A stretch of DNA of 64,000 nt from Paratinospora sagittata (GCA_035771175.1 CM069592.1:42436495-42500494), one strand, 5' to 3'; shown: positions 12,965 to 25,866, counted from the stretch's first letter. Translations and numbers: made by a program. Notes: generated from the sequence alone by a model not told the origin.

Positions 12965-15354
12965 TTACTTTTTTGAATGTCTAGAACTCCGACCTTCTCT
13001 GGCTTCCGCTTGCCTGGCCTTCAAACTACTTTCTCGGATCAATGCTGCTGCTCTTTCAGAAGTTCCATTACTACAAGCATCTCGTGAAGGCCATGGTTGG
13101 CCCCATTGCCTAGTTGGACTAGGAAAGCATCGAGCTGATGCTATCTGTGAACCAGACAATATGTGGTCTCTAAGGCCCTTAATGGATTTGTATCCCGGCA
13201 GGTCATCATTGTAGTCTTGTCCTAGGTTTTGCTTATCGAGCTCAGAAAATCTCCCTCGATCTTTGGCATCTACTGAATTTAAAAAGTTTTTGGAGTTGAG
13301 GTACCAATCAATTCCATCTGAAATGCTTCTTTCAAGAGATATGCTTCCTCTTCTTGTTTTCTCTGAAGTAGATTTTCTACCCTTGATTTCTTCCTCAACT
13401 GAAGTTCTCTTCGTATTATCTTCTTGACCAAGCCCATTATTGAAATTCAACCTGTAGCTCCTGCTACTGTTATCCACGTTTAATTCGATGGAATGAAGAT
13501 CACTTTCAGCCGAGTCATCTTCTTCAGGTTCAATCTCTTTACGGAGTTCTTCCTCTTCTACTTCTCCATCATCCTCTCTTTCTTCATTCTGATTGGAAGA
13601 CAAAAGTGTTTTACCAAAGTGGCTTCTAAACTCTCCTTTAGTCCCACAATTCTGAGATATGCCTCGGATTTCTTTAGACCTTTCAGTTTTCAGAAAGGCC
13701 TCAAGCTCGTCTTTGAGCTTATCTACCGCAGCATTTTTCTCCTCAAACTGATACTTGGCTTCCGATAGCTTCATTTGGAGTCTCTCCTCACGCAACAGAT
13801 CTGCCAGTTGAAGCATTTCCCTCTCCTTCTCCACTTCTTCACGAGCCTTTGCAGATTCTCTCTTTATTTCTTCGACCTTGGCCTTGTCTTCTCCAATACC
13901 CCTGGCAAGCTCATCACAGATTTCTTCCATTATGTTCCTTGCTTTCTTCTCACTCTCAAGCTCTTCCACAACCTTTGACAGAGCTGCCTTGGTCTCAGCC
14001 AATTCAATACCAAGCTTCTTATTCAAGCTCTCACTTCGTCTCCTCAACTTCTTCTCAACCTCAAGGTCTCCGGCAATTGTCTCAATAGCAGCATGGATCC
14101 TTTCTTTGTCTTTGCTCCTCCATGCTGCCTTTTCTTCTGCGAATCTCTTCATAAGGTAATCAATCTCATGTTTGTCCGACCTTTGTTCACGGATCAGCTG
14201 ATCAACTTGCAGATGTGCCTGCTCGAGTTCAGCATGTAGGGCCGAGATGATGGATACACTTGAAGAATGCTGCTCTTCGAGACCCCAAAACCGGTTCAGT
14301 ATTTTCAGAAGTTCTTTAGATGCAGTCAGCCCATTACTAAGATCCTTTAAACGACTTTTAACTCCCATAATGGATCCCGTCGGAGTTCGCCCTCGAGACC
14401 TCATATCAATCTGTTAAATACCAAAAAGAAATTTGATTACTCAGAAGTATCACAGTACAAATGAATTGGAATTATATCTTTAAATCCATCCAGACTACAA
14501 GTTTTTGACATGGCAGTGATGAATATTAGAAATAATGAGAGATGACATGGAACTTTTGGTTGGTACCTCCATTAAACTGGGATTGCTAAGTGAATCAAAA
14601 GCTCTTCCATTACGATCACTGAGTCTATGCCTCTGAGAAATGGTCGGAGTTCGTCGATGAATACTCCCTGCCACCGAACGACCCATCCTCTACAGATCAA
14701 CAACAAAATGAGAGTCAATTGAAGGATATTCTAATACCCTTCAACATGAGTGAAATATAAAATTGGAAAAAGCAAAAATTGTGATCACATTTCTCAATTA
14801 CAGAAACCCAAGTAAGACAATTGCTGAAAGGAAGAGGTAAAGAAACTCACTTCTAAAGGTGGGCTATGAGATGGATCAGACAAATGAGGGGGAAGAGATC
14901 CTGATTGCACAGACCTGGGGATCCAATCTCTGTCTCTGCTTCTCAATTCTTTCTTATTATTTCTCTTCACCTCCATTAGGACTTGTTTCTTCAACATGAG
15001 AGAAGGAGAAGGAGAAGGAGAAGGAGAAGGAATCTCATTCATTTCCCATAAAGTTGCAGCAAGTTTGCGAGCAGAAACAGGAGCTTGCTTCACTTTACCA
15101 CACCCACTGCGAGAAGGCGGGTATTTAGGGGATTCAGCAATACCCACAGTGGAATATGGAGATCTAGAGCTCATCTTCCATGTGGGTACCGGCGTGCTTG
15201 ATCCTCCTCTCTTTCTCACCAAAATTGCCCTCTTGAAACGGTAATTGTGAAGTACTGAAGAAGTAGATGAAGATGAAGAACACCCTCGTTTTCGGATCTT
15301 GCATGGTCCCTTGATCAGACCCTCAATACTCCTGTTTTGCCTCAACATTGTCAA
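12965..15354 (-). CDS. coiled-coil protein of the At5g41620 / BRANCHLESS TRICHOME-like family
   Basis: Three exons on the minus strand: 15354-14851, 14689-14567 and 14410-12965. They join in phase 0 to 690 residues plus stop, with GT-AG introns. The N-terminal exon is basic and Ser/Pro-rich, with a (SP)n stretch from a GAAGGA microsatellite and a VSARKLAATLWEMNE motif typical of this plant family. Exon 3 carries a long charged coiled coil (about residues 265-445, rich in E/K/R heptads), then an acidic linker (EEREDDGEVEEEE), and ends RQAEAREGRSSRHSKK. Relatives are often labelled 'intracellular protein transporter USO1-like', but that reflects only the coiled coil. The biochemical role is not established; BRANCHLESS TRICHOME, which I recall as a related protein, acts in trichome shape and the cytoskeleton. 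An additional 5' UTR intron is possible upstream of 15354. Confidence 0.85.
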
Positions 15355-18107
15355 AAACCGCTCTCCTTGATCTTCAAAACAGAGTAGTAGTATACAAGCT
15401 TAGAACACCCAGAGATGACTAAAGATCCAAGCTTTGATTGAAATGTGTGTTGAAGAATTAAAAAGATGAGAAATTTAGGCCCAAAAAGGTGACAAGGGAT
15501 CAGGGTTTTGGTGCAAAACATGAATTAAATCCATGTTTTGATCAGAAAGGATTTTGTGGGTATCAGAAGATCAGAAGCAGGAAACTGCAAAAAGGGAAGT
15601 AAACCCAGTTAGAAACATTTTACACAGAGAAACTTCAAGTTCAAAACTGAGCAGAAGAGAGAAAAGAAAAGAAAAGAAAAAAAAGTTTTAGAAAACTGCA
15701 GCAAATGGAATATTGATCATTCTCAGACTTTTAAACAAAAGGAACTAAAAATAACAGTACCCAGTGGAAGCACACATTCAGCTTTTCCTTGATTCATAAA
15801 TTAACTTGCTGCTGTTGTTAAAAAATTGGTGTTTGCTTCCATGACAAAAGGAACAAAGTAAGTTACAGAGCCTTCCTTTCTTTCTTCCTTCCTTTGCTTG
15901 CTCCTTAAACTGGTTATGGAGAAGTTGAGGTCCGACCTCTTTTCCTTTCAATCTTTTTATTTTTTTATTTTTAAAGAAATTTGTGAGAATCTCGATGTTT
16001 GAGTATTAGGGGTGTGTTTGCAGCCAATCTGGCGATTTCTCCCAAAAAAGGATACAAAGAGGGCCGGGGAAGGGGCCCAAGTACTAGGCCCGCAGACTGC
16101 AATAAATGCAGGCCTCAGCATTTTTGTCCGTCTGAGCATGGCCTGTTTCTTGACGTGCCGCCGCCAGCATTGAGACCAGAGAAAATTGTATTATTTTAGA
16201 TTCTCTTAATAGATAATAAATAAATAAACAATCTACCAAAGGTTTAATTATTGCTATTGGATTACTCATTACATAAACTAACATGTACGCATGTACATCA
16301 TGAGTATTAAAAATGGAGTTATATATATATATATTGTGTGTTGTATAATGTTTGTTTATTAATGGAATGATTACTTTTTCAGAAAAAAAATAATATAAAT
16401 ATGGTTCGTAGTAGTAGGGTAAAAAGTTTCTTCTATTTAAAATGAAAATAAAGGGTAAATAAAATATGAAGTTAGGATAAGAAGTTCAATTAAATAGAGA
16501 AACCTTGGATTAAACTAAACTAGAAAAAGTAGGAGAATAGATATATATTAGTTTGTTCCATGGCCAAATTACTATTTCATCTACTCCTAAAACTAATATT
16601 TTTTTAATATAAAGATACAACACCATTACAAGAATAATACTATTAATGAATACACAATTAAAACATTGTAATGAAAAATTATAATTATAATCAAATAAAT
16701 AGTAATTTAATTAAATATAAAATTAAATATAAGTAAGATTAAGATTCAGATCTCGAATTCAAGTTTTAACCATCAAACGGCTTGAATTTGTTTCAGTTAA
16801 CAGGACGAAGAAAACTACACTAAGTATTTTGTGTTGAATTTGTGGCATATCAGTCAAGTGGGCCACCAAACTAGGCTCTAGGATCTAGGCTGTTGGGGCT
16901 AATTAGCACAAGCCTGTTAAAGAAATAGAACAAGCTAAGCCAACCTACGTTTGAATTCTAACTTTAGAATTAATCGCTTTTTGACTTTAGCTTTCGAAAA
17001 ACAGATTTCAAACCCTTCAATAATTTAAGAAGAGGTGGGACCAGAAAGTTAGTTGGGATTGGGATTGGGATTGGGATTGGGTTTAAAAAAGTACAAATAT
17101 CATATGCATGGTAACATATTACCACCTCCATGCTTCCAACGACATGCCATCAATACTTTAAACATGACAGCGTACCCTCCCTATAAGTTCTCTTATATAT
17201 ATATTTCTCCTATAACTTATCTCTCAAACAACTCATATAAAAAAAAAACACCAACAACGCAATTACCATTCGAAAATTGATTAGCCCCACCAAGAGCCAA
17301 GAAATTAATCATTTGAAATGTTCAAAAATTAAATAGTTATTGGGAAGATTACAAGTAAAAAATGAAAAATGTGAGAATTATTAAAAAAATGATAATCATA
17401 TAAAAAAGAAAAGATAGAAGTCAAAAAGATATGATTTTAGGAACAAATAGTACTGTGGGCCTGAGGCAGTGATTTCTTTCATGGGTTTGGATGGTAGGCC
17501 TTCAACCCAAATCTATATGGGCCAATGATCAGCTTTTTGACCACATGGGCTTGGAGTTGGCTGTGTAAATCGTACTGACTGCTCCTTTTGTGTCTATTCC
17601 ATTGGAGGGCCAACGTCGCTCTATACATGATTGACCTAAAGCTTTTTCTTCACACCAGTTGTACGGAGTTCAGTATATTATTATCACATCTCTCACATCT
17701 CATAATTATATGACAAAAAAACACTACAGAAAATAGAACAAAATAAAGAGTTAAGTTGAGCTTCAAACTTTCTCGTTAAGCCAATTAGTAATAGGATACA
17801 GTCTACAAAGGAAAAATTCTAAAAAACGAAAGAAAGAAAGTCCATAAAAATAAAATTAATTGGGCTCTAATCCATAACAACTCGAACCAGAGCCCAATCA
17901 GCAGCTCTTTATTTTGGGCCCATTTCTTTCTGATTGATTTGATTATACAAACAGGGTCTATAGACAAAGAGACCAACTTAGAGCCCTAAATAGTCCGGCT
18001 CTGTTTGATCCGTCCGTTTAAAGGAAATAAAGAGAGACACAGTACAGTAGAGAATTAAGAAGCCACCCTCTAATCTTCTTCTTCTTCAATTCTTTATCTC
18101 TTGCTTC
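15355..18107. other. intergenic: divergent upstream DNA, no supported gene
   Basis: This holds the promoter side of the coiled-coil gene (a purine-rich GAAAAGAAAAG tract at about 15660-15685) and AT-rich DNA. A short (TA)n run lies near 16321-16334. Short frames show no domains. The end nearest 18107 is the DUF761 gene's 3' UTR. Confidence 0.4.
17054..17082 (+). repeat. (TTGGGA)n microsatellite
   Basis: Almost five tandem copies of the hexamer TTGGGA. It is G-rich but not the plant telomere repeat TTTAGGG. Confidence 0.8.
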
Positions 18108-18698
18108 TCAAACACTCCTCGCCAGCATCTCTTGATACCTCTTCAGCGACTGCTGCTTTTCCAACCTAATTTGTCGATGGAACCTTCTTATGAACAAGTC
18201 AGCAACATGATCAATCTCGTCTTCAAGGCTGAAGTCCTCTCCTTCCTCCTTAGCGTTCCTCACCAAATCAATAACAGACCCATTCTGTCCCTCGAACTCA
18301 TCATCATCATCATCCCCATCAGAGTCAAAGAGCGAGTGGGTCAGATCTGGGTACTTATCATCACGATCATCTTCGTCTTGCCCATAGTACTGGTCATCAT
18401 CTACCAATTGCAACTGAGTGCAACTCGGGATTGATTGCGACTCGTTGGCCATGGATTTGTAGAGAACAATAGCTTTGCTTTGGTCGTCGTCAATGCTCTG
18501 GTGTTGGTGGCCGAGAAGAGCGTGGACTTTGTCGGAGATTGAGCCCATTAGAACCTTCTTGTTCCTTAACAAGGAGAAGATTATAATACGAGTCTTCAAG
18601 TCGCTAGTTTTCGATTTCAGGGTCATTGATTTCGCTTTAGCCATAGCTCTCAACGCATTGAAGATCTGCTTGAAGAAACCAGCTGCCCCCTTCTTCAT
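18108..18698 (-). CDS. DUF761 domain protein (196 aa)
   Basis: Intronless gene of 196 residues. The C-terminus carries the DUF761 signature (DEIDHVADLFIRRFHRQI followed by RLEKQQSLKRYQEML). The N-terminus is basic and amphipathic (KKGAAGFFKQIFNALRAM...), and the middle has an Asp-rich acidic tract (DSDGDDDDDEFEG). DUF761 proteins are plant-specific and mostly uncharacterised; I assign no function. A TATA box lies about 200 bases upstream, so the 5' UTR would be about 170 bases. A second, structurally different DUF761 gene lies divergently at 23326-23958. Confidence 0.88.
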   Translation of the reverse strand: MKKGAAGFFKQIFNALRAMAKAKSMTLKSKTSDLKTRIIIFSLLRNKKVLMGSISDKVHALLGHQHQSIDDDQSKAIVLYKSMANESQSIPSCTQLQLVDDDQYYGQDEDDRDDKYPDLTHSLFDSDGDDDDDEFEGQNGSVIDLVRNAKEEGEDFSLEDEIDHVADLFIRRFHRQIRLEKQQSLKRYQEMLARSV

Positions 18699-18895
18699 CT
18701 TTCCTCCCAGAAAACAAGAACCTCAACAAATAATTGAAACTAGCTAGCTAGAATTGCTAATTAATAGAGCAGCTAACCAAAAAACACATGAAAATAATCA
18801 AACTGAAGCTACTACAAAGCTTGGAATTGAAGTTGAAGAAGGGATGAAATTGTGGGCATGATTTAGAACGAAAGAGTGGAAATGGGGTTGATGGG

Positions 18896-18904
18896 TATAT
18901 ATAG
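18896..18904 (-). promoter_or_regulatory. TATA box of the minus-strand DUF761 gene
   Basis: TATATATAG on the + strand reads CTATATATA in the direction of transcription, about 200 bases before the ATG, with a purine/pyrimidine-biased tract next to it. Confidence 0.5.
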
Positions 18905-18910
18905 AGCGAG

Positions 18911-18944
18911 AAAGAGAAAAAGAAAAAGAAAAAGAAAAAGAAAG
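18911..18944. repeat. (GAAAAA)n microsatellite in the DUF761 promoter
   Basis: About five near-perfect AGAAAA units directly upstream of the TATA box. Confidence 0.8.
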
Positions 18945-21235
18945 GTTTTGTAAGTTAGCTTGTGGTTCAAGTGGAAGTTGGAGGGAAAGAAGTAGGTGCG
19001 AACGAAAGGCTTGCAAAGTAAAAGAAAGTGAGAGGCAAAGAAGAAAGTAAAGGGGGAGTGTAAAAAAGAAGTAGTAACGTGGCAGGAGAGCAGTGGCTGG
19101 GACCAATAAGGAGGCAGTTGTTCTCTTTGCCGTGTTACGTTGGTTTATGTGAGACCGCTCTTCCGTGTTTGCTTAGTTTTACCGGTGGTGAGTCCAAAAG
19201 CAAGCTACGGTGCAAGTTTTAGGTGCCGTTCTTCAACACTTAATTATTGTCCCTAGTTATTGGGCTGAGTAGACGTCTCTGTATAAAAATGTGAAGGTTT
19301 GATTCATGTTGGATTCTTGAATGCATTGAGAAAGGGCTATTATTATATTTTTGCCTTAAATAAAAATTAGTCTTAGTAAAAAAAATAATAATTGAGTTTA
19401 GTTTTGAGTACATATTTTAAATCGTAATAACATTTTTCTTTATACAATTGTCACGTGTGCCATGCTAGATGAATTAAAATTAATATATTAATTATCATAA
19501 ATTATTGTTACATCAAATTTTAATAATAATTTATTAGTATAATTTTTAAAGAAAGTTACAAATTTGATGTAAAATTTGGACACATCAAATTTATAATAAA
19601 TGGAGTAAAAATTTTAATCTTTTGCGACACGGTTTGGAGGACCCTCGTAGAAACTTAAGGTCGTAATATGAATTGTTTTCATGTTAGAAGTTGAATTTGG
19701 CACCATCATAGAGGACTGCAGATCTTTGATCCGATGCAGGCCTAATATTTAAATTCAAGCAACAGCCCCCAGGCTAAGTCAGTATGCTTTAGGAACTAAT
19801 GATTTTTAGGATTGGTTGGAGGAAACTCCCCTGGTTGTAATGGACATTATATCTTGTGAAGCTTCTCCTCCGTAATATGAATTGTTCCCATTTCAAAAAA
19901 ATAAAATAAATAAAATAAAATAAGACAAACGTCGTGGCACACAATGGTTGACGTTTTGATGAGTGAGACAAGGAAAACGTTTATTCCAGGGACCAGGAAG
20001 CACGGTCCACCGAACCAGGCTCGTGGTTACTAAGCCTATAGATGGTAGGGTCGCACCATCGATCGCGCCACTCTTAATCTTGGATCCATCACATTCGTTT
20101 GAAAAGCCATACATCGATAAAGAAAATAGATAATAGAAGGTGAGACGTGGCATTTAATGGCTCAGGATTTTGTTTTGTTAAGAAAAGAAAAATTGAAGAT
20201 AATTTTTCAACTTTTCATTGCTAACGATTTCATCCACTTCTCCTCTGCTATTCGATACTTTTACGTCCAAAGCAATAAAAACAAAAATAACACTCGGCGA
20301 ACTCTTGTTATTATTAGAAGGGGTTTGAAAAGCTGCCCCCACCCACAAGCTCTGAGCTCTATGTGGCAGAAGTAGACAAAAAATATTGGTGATATATATT
20401 GAGTCGTCATTTTCAAGCATTTTTATATGTATTCCTCTTTTCAGAAAGCTTCGTGAGTAAGGCCTTTAAACTAGCTTTACTACCATTCTTACTTATGTTA
20501 TGAAATATTGAAAACCAATACATATATACAAGACGCAAGAGAAGCTTCTACAAGAGGCTGTCCCTACTTCACAAATTATAATGATAATGATAATCGAAAT
20601 AGAAATATTATAGAGAGATATATGCGTTGCGTTGCGTTGAGTGTGTCAAGTTATATATGCATCCGACACAAGGCTTTGCGGGCTTCCAAACATCGCATAA
20701 ACCATGGCAGGGGTCTATGCTTATTCCAAATAATATTAACGTATACTTGGGAACTGGCAATAAGCATAGGCATTTGTCCACATTTTCATTAGTCCCACCG
20801 ACAACCACCATTAATTTCTTGGGTCTTTCTGTTTTCTTATGTAAATTTCTTCGTCGTCTCTGATTGGGTTTTCGGTGAGTAGTTTCAAAGTCAAGAGATC
20901 CTGCTTCCCCACATCAACCACGTGGCATTGTTATAAGGCCCACGTAACGTACCTACGTACTTCTTTCTGTCATTTCTTTCGATACTTTCACTTTCAGTGT
21001 TGGATTCGATTGCGTGCTTTAGTTGCCAGGCTGAGCTGGACCTGAAATTTTGCCACATATGTAGGATGACGTGTTTTATATTACACACGTGTTCATCTCC
21101 AAATTAACAAGTAACTCCCAACCTTATAATACGGTGAACTTGTGCAAGCAACACTTAATTATTGTATTAAACTAATATTGTTTAATTGAGGGCGGGCAAA
21201 GAAAATGAATGAAAATTATTTATTTATCAATTTAT

Positions 21236-21292
<57 letters not shown>
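21236..21292. repeat. (TA)n microsatellite
   Basis: About 28 uninterrupted TA dinucleotides; likely highly polymorphic. Confidence 0.95.
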
Positions 21293-21295
<3 letters not shown>

Positions 21296-22420
21296 TCTCA
21301 TATTTACAAACTAATAGATCAAAGACAAAGACAATTTCAACGAGTAATAACCGAAAAAACAAATGCTTAAAAAATGTTATTTGAAAATGTTGTATCTTGT
21401 ACATATATAATTGAAATATAGACAACATGTTAAGTAACCATGCCACCTATACCATATATTTTCATTAAAAAAAAAAAAGGAAAGGACACATGGATCACGT
21501 TAGCCAATGAGTCGAATCAATGAACTGTTTCAATGGCAAACTTAAGCCAATAAGGTCTGTCTAGAATGATCAATGCACTGATTGGGATGGTTTACTTTAT
21601 TGGTCCATAGATTGATTTTTTTTTCATGTTTTTTTATTTTATTTTTTGTTTCTTTAGAGTAAGAAAAAAAAATACTCAATCATGAAATTAAGGCATTAGA
21701 GTAGGTAGAGCCTTTGATTGGCCCGGTTCGGTTGAGTTGAGGGGTACGTACGTGGTGGGCAACTCAACGTTGATGTTTAATATTTATATAATTAAGTTAG
21801 CACTGTATATATATTTTTATAAGCGCACGGGTTGTACTCAATAATTGTACGTGTACGTTCTTATTGAAAATTGAAAAAAGAACAAGGGTGAATAGGGTGG
21901 TCATCAAAACACATTTCTACAATTAAATATACCTTATTAATTACCAAACGTTATGAAACAAACATGGAACTAATTATAAGAAGCGGCCAACATCTTCATG
22001 AATTACAATAACATCCTTACTATTTAATTTCAACATTGCTCTTAATGTATTTTTTGCACAAGGTTATTCATGTCATTCTATGGCCGGCACCTGGGTCAAT
22101 GTATCGGTGGGCATAAAGTTTTGGTGTATTAAAGATATACATCAATAAATGCTCATTATCTATAGAAAAGTCGTTCAAACAAAACTTTTAAGGCACAAGA
22201 TCTTATGTATATGTATGTATAGTCCGATCAATGTGAAACCATTTAGCATCCTACTCCCCAACAAATGCTAGCTACAGTTACTTTACCTAAAATAATAAAA
22301 CCATGAGCTGTAAGGAACTCGTACCTTATTATTAGTTTATATTATTTCACAAAAGGTGAAGCAAGTGGCTCTCTTAACATTTTGATATTTAATTTAAAAA
22401 AAAAAACAATCATAATCACT

Positions 22421-22421
<1 letters not shown>

Positions 22422-22460
<39 letters not shown>
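22422..22460. repeat. (TAA)n microsatellite
   Basis: About thirteen perfect TAA units. Confidence 0.95.
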
Positions 22461-22464
<4 letters not shown>

Positions 22465-22819
22465 AATAATGAATATTGATACAATGTTCTATTGTAACTT
22501 GAAGATCTTAAGTTAAAATTTAAAAATAATCTTTCTAATATAGAGTGACAACTAAGGTTGTCTATACCTGTCTCTTCTCCGTACACGTTAATAGTAATTT
22601 TATATACATTGTTGACCCTCCTATTAGTTATTATTTTTGAATTTAGTAGTTACTAATATAGTGTTAAAGCCCTATGTCATGAACGTCTTAGCTAGTTAGA
22701 TTCAAGTCTCATTATTAACATTTGTATATTCTCTGTTTTTGCATGACTATTTCTTTGGGTCTAGGATTGGTTTCTACCAGTACTCCCCACAATAGTAGGA
22801 GGCTATTGCAATGGCTACC

Positions 22820-23001
22820 TTTTTTTTTTTTTTGAAACCAGATAAACTTCATTCCAAAGAATGAAAGGCGAGCCAAATCCTCGAGAATGATATCAGATAC
22901 AACAGGAGGACAACCCTCAATTCAACATAACGATGATTCTAATGACACGACAAACTTGCTAAGTGTATGAGCAACTTTGATTCTAGGAATAGCTTGAATA
23001 T
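22820..23001 (-). mobile_element. 5'-truncated LINE 3' end with 9-bp target duplication
   Basis: On the minus strand a short frame reads KVAHTLSKFVVSLESSLC, resembling the end of the RNase H domain of plant L1-type LINE ORF2, followed by a short UTR and a poly-A tail (T run on the + strand from 22820). The insert is bounded by the direct repeat ATGGCTACC at 22811-22819 and 23002-23010. About 180 bases remain. Confidence 0.8.
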
Positions 23002-23325
23002 ATGGCTACCCTCTTTTGCTCTAATAAAAATGTAAAACCATTAATATTATGAAAGAGGACACATGCAAGGGGTACTAAGAGGTTCAATGGGGCCCTTTCG
23101 ACAAAGTGGTAGCCAGTGAGGTAAGGGTTCCACCCCACTTCCCGGTAGCTCCTCCATCAATTAAATTTTTTTAACTTTTAATCCTACATTTATGTCGTCC
23201 CCCTCATCCCTTCCTATCTATAAATTCACCAACCTTTCATTTCCCAGCCCATCTGAGAGAGTACTCTTGCTCCTTAATTTCTTCTAATTGAAGCTCCCTG
23301 CTATATCTATGATACTGAAGCTAAC

Positions 23326-23958
23326 ATGCCTTTGAAAGACATGGAAGTACATTCTCGGGTGATCAATTCTGTTATAGCCAAGAGGCTATGGAATGTCCTG
23401 AGAATTGCGTTTTATATGATACGTAGGGGTCTTATCTCCAAGAGAAAGTTAATCATGGACATGAATTTGATGATGAAGAGAGGCAAGATCTTGAGGAAAA
23501 GCTTATCAAACCTCATGTTCCATCATCACCACAATTCCTCCAAAGATCAATATGCTGCTGCGTTCCAAATCAATCACTACGAATTCTCTTGTAACAATAG
23601 CCCCAATATTCCTGTGTTGTTCCACTTGAATAATAAGCAGCGCAAACACCATAACTATTTCCCTTGCATCCATCCTCCTCCTCCTCATGATGATCCTGAA
23701 GAAGTTGTTGTGGTGCCTCGAATCGAGTACTCGCCTGATTACTCCTACAGCTTTCGATTCGCTACGCCTGATCTTGCGCCTGGAGAGACTTTGAGTCCAA
23801 TGAAGCAGTCATCACCATTTTCAGTAAGGACAAATTATTCTTCTGAAGATGAAAATGATGGTAAGAACAATAGGCAGGTTGACGACGACGCGGAGGAGTT
23901 TATCAGAAGGTTTTATGAGCAATTGAGGACACAAAATCGAACACAACTGCTACAGTGA
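23326..23958 (+). CDS. DUF761 domain protein (210 aa)
   Basis: Intronless 210-residue protein. The last 25 residues carry the DUF761 core (VDDDAEEFIRRFYEQLRTQN). The N-terminus is basic (RLWNVLRIAFYMIRRGLISK), consistent with an amphipathic membrane-proximal helix, and is followed by a His-rich stretch (FHHHHN), a PPPPHDD segment and the conserved YSPDYSYSFRFATPDLAPGE-like block seen in DUF761 'cotton fiber expressed' proteins. Function unknown. It is transcribed away from the other DUF761 gene at 18108-18698 but shares little with it outside the C-terminal motif, so this is not a recent tandem duplicate. Confidence 0.87.
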   Translation: MPLKDMEVHSRVINSVIAKRLWNVLRIAFYMIRRGLISKRKLIMDMNLMMKRGKILRKSLSNLMFHHHHNSSKDQYAAAFQINHYEFSCNNSPNIPVLFHLNNKQRKHHNYFPCIHPPPPHDDPEEVVVVPRIEYSPDYSYSFRFATPDLAPGETLSPMKQSSPFSVRTNYSSEDENDGKNNRQVDDDAEEFIRRFYEQLRTQNRTQLLQ

Positions 23959-25866
23959 CGATACCAAATGCTTGCCAGCATCTGATCATCATCAGCAACT
24001 CATGACTCATGCCACATCTTCCATCTTTTTCCTTGGAAGGAAGAAGGAAGATGGCTTAGTTGAGGGGTCCAAATTATATGTTTAATTATGTAAAATTTGC
24101 AATTTTTTCCTCTTCTTAGTATGTTTGAGATGATCGATCGTCTTGATTACTTAATTTTTATTTTTATGAGGATATTTCTGTTAAATTAATAATGCATATA
24201 TATTATATTGTGAGTAACATGATGTAAATTCATAAGGTGAGATATAATGCATGTTACTTGTTGGGTTTTGAAACCTTTCAATGATGAATTAAAGTGGGTC
24301 TCTCTTTGTCTTAATTATATATTTTTGCCTCTGCTTTTGCTTTTACAGTGGGGTGCGCTTTTTAGCACCCCAAAGACTACATTTTCACTTACTCTTCCTC
24401 TCCTCTACTTTTTTGATTTCTGGATTATGACGGTTCACTGTAGGAGAATAGGAGATGCAGGTCATTGAATTTCAGAAACCCTAGCCAGTGATTGAAAAGA
24501 CACGTTTTATGGTAGCAAAACACCATCACAAGTCAAGTTCTTGCAAGTCTATATCTATAGTATATAGATATATTTTCGTCACGATTTATTATTTTTTATG
24601 AAGGTGGTGATGCCTGATAAATTTTAGAATATTTGATAAAAACGATTGTATTAATATAAGGTCTTCACATTATTGGGTTGTCAATTATCTATTCCCTTGG
24701 CCAAAATTTAATTAGATAGAAAAACTAAAAAATGGTATAGTATTGTCTTTACTAATTTGCTAGGAACTTGGCTAGATCAAGTCCATCATTTTTTAAGACC
24801 CCTTCACTTTTTTGGCTTGCCAATCCTTTCCAATATGAAAATTAATTAGCTACTTAGTAAATATACAAAGTTAATTAAATAAATTAATTCCTATAATTAC
24901 CTCAATATATCACTGTATCAAGCAGACAACTCGTAGGGAAAAGCCTTGCCTAACCTCTCTATTATGCAAAGTATTGTCAACATCTTCCTCTGTTCCCAAT
25001 CGAGAAAATAATGCGGCCATATACATCCTGCAACGGGTCTTCACATCATTTCAAGCTAACGTCGTATTTAATTTCTTAATCAACATTATATGTATACCAT
25101 CCATCATTGTTCCTCTTGTTTTTACCTAATTCATCTGTCTTTGTTAGAAACGTTCCACCTTCATCTGTATTATCTAAATCACTGTGCTAAATTCTAGTTA
25201 ACTAGTTGCCTTAAGAAGATGTTTAATTTACTCCTACGTAGGTATTTTAGTAATCAATCATTCAGCTTAGTTTAATCACTGCACTATTGTTCTAGTTAAC
25301 TAGTTATCTTGAGAAGATGTTTAAATTACTCTTGAGATATTTCAATTAATCATTCAGCTAAGTCAATACAAATTTACAATGTTAAACAGGGATAAAATAT
25401 TTATAACTAATAGAGGTATTTAAACAGAGCATACTTACAAAGTTAAAAAGTAAAACATAAAGAAGGATTTATTATGCATGCCTTTTTGGATGATCTCTAA
25501 CACTAAAGCTCAAGGACTTTATACATATAAAGTTGTACTAGATGAGACTGTCAACAAGCATGAAAGGGTGGGTTACTACTGTTTATGAAGACAATTATAA
25601 CAGAATTGTGCAAATGAGTTATAATCAGCAACATGTAAATTTTATAGAATGATTAAATAAGCTAAAAAAAACAAAAACAACAAAACGAATTTTCCCCCTT
25701 TTATGTTTAATTTAGAAAGCACAAACATGGCATTGACATAAATAAAAATCCAGATTATGTTTCTGCACCAACACATCCAATCTAAGTTCATAAAAGTTCA
25801 GAGAAAGTAGTTTGCAAAAAATCAGGAACAGTGATCATAATCTCAATGCTTTTTGAGATTTCTGGA
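23959..25866. other. intergenic, no supported gene
   Basis: Holds the 3' UTRs of the converging DUF761 and HYD1 genes plus AT-rich DNA with one local tandem duplication. Confidence 0.4.
25176..25370. repeat. two tandem copies of a ~97-bp unit
   Basis: Units start at about 25177 and 25274. Both contain TTCTAGTTAACTAGTT, then (A/G)AGAAGATGTTTAA and CATTCAGCT(T/A)AGT. They are diverged by small indels. Confidence 0.7.

Larger units (their letters stand above)
18945..22819. other. intergenic, low-complexity rich, no supported gene
   Basis: AT-rich DNA between two divergent DUF761 genes. Many short frames on both strands have no recognisable domain. Contains the (TA)n and (AAT)n tracts listed separately. 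Confidence 0.4.

Noticed and set aside
12954..14159. Plus-strand frames opposite the coiled-coil gene
   Set aside because: Shadows of the minus-strand reading frame, which has clear coiled-coil structure and splice joints.
17054..17082. Telomere-like repeat
   Set aside because: The unit is TTGGGA, not TTTAGGG, and only about five copies are present; an ordinary microsatellite.
18798..19106. Minus-strand 102-codon frame upstream of the DUF761 gene
   Set aside because: It overlaps the TATA box and a GAAAAA microsatellite; low-complexity Phe/Ser sequence.
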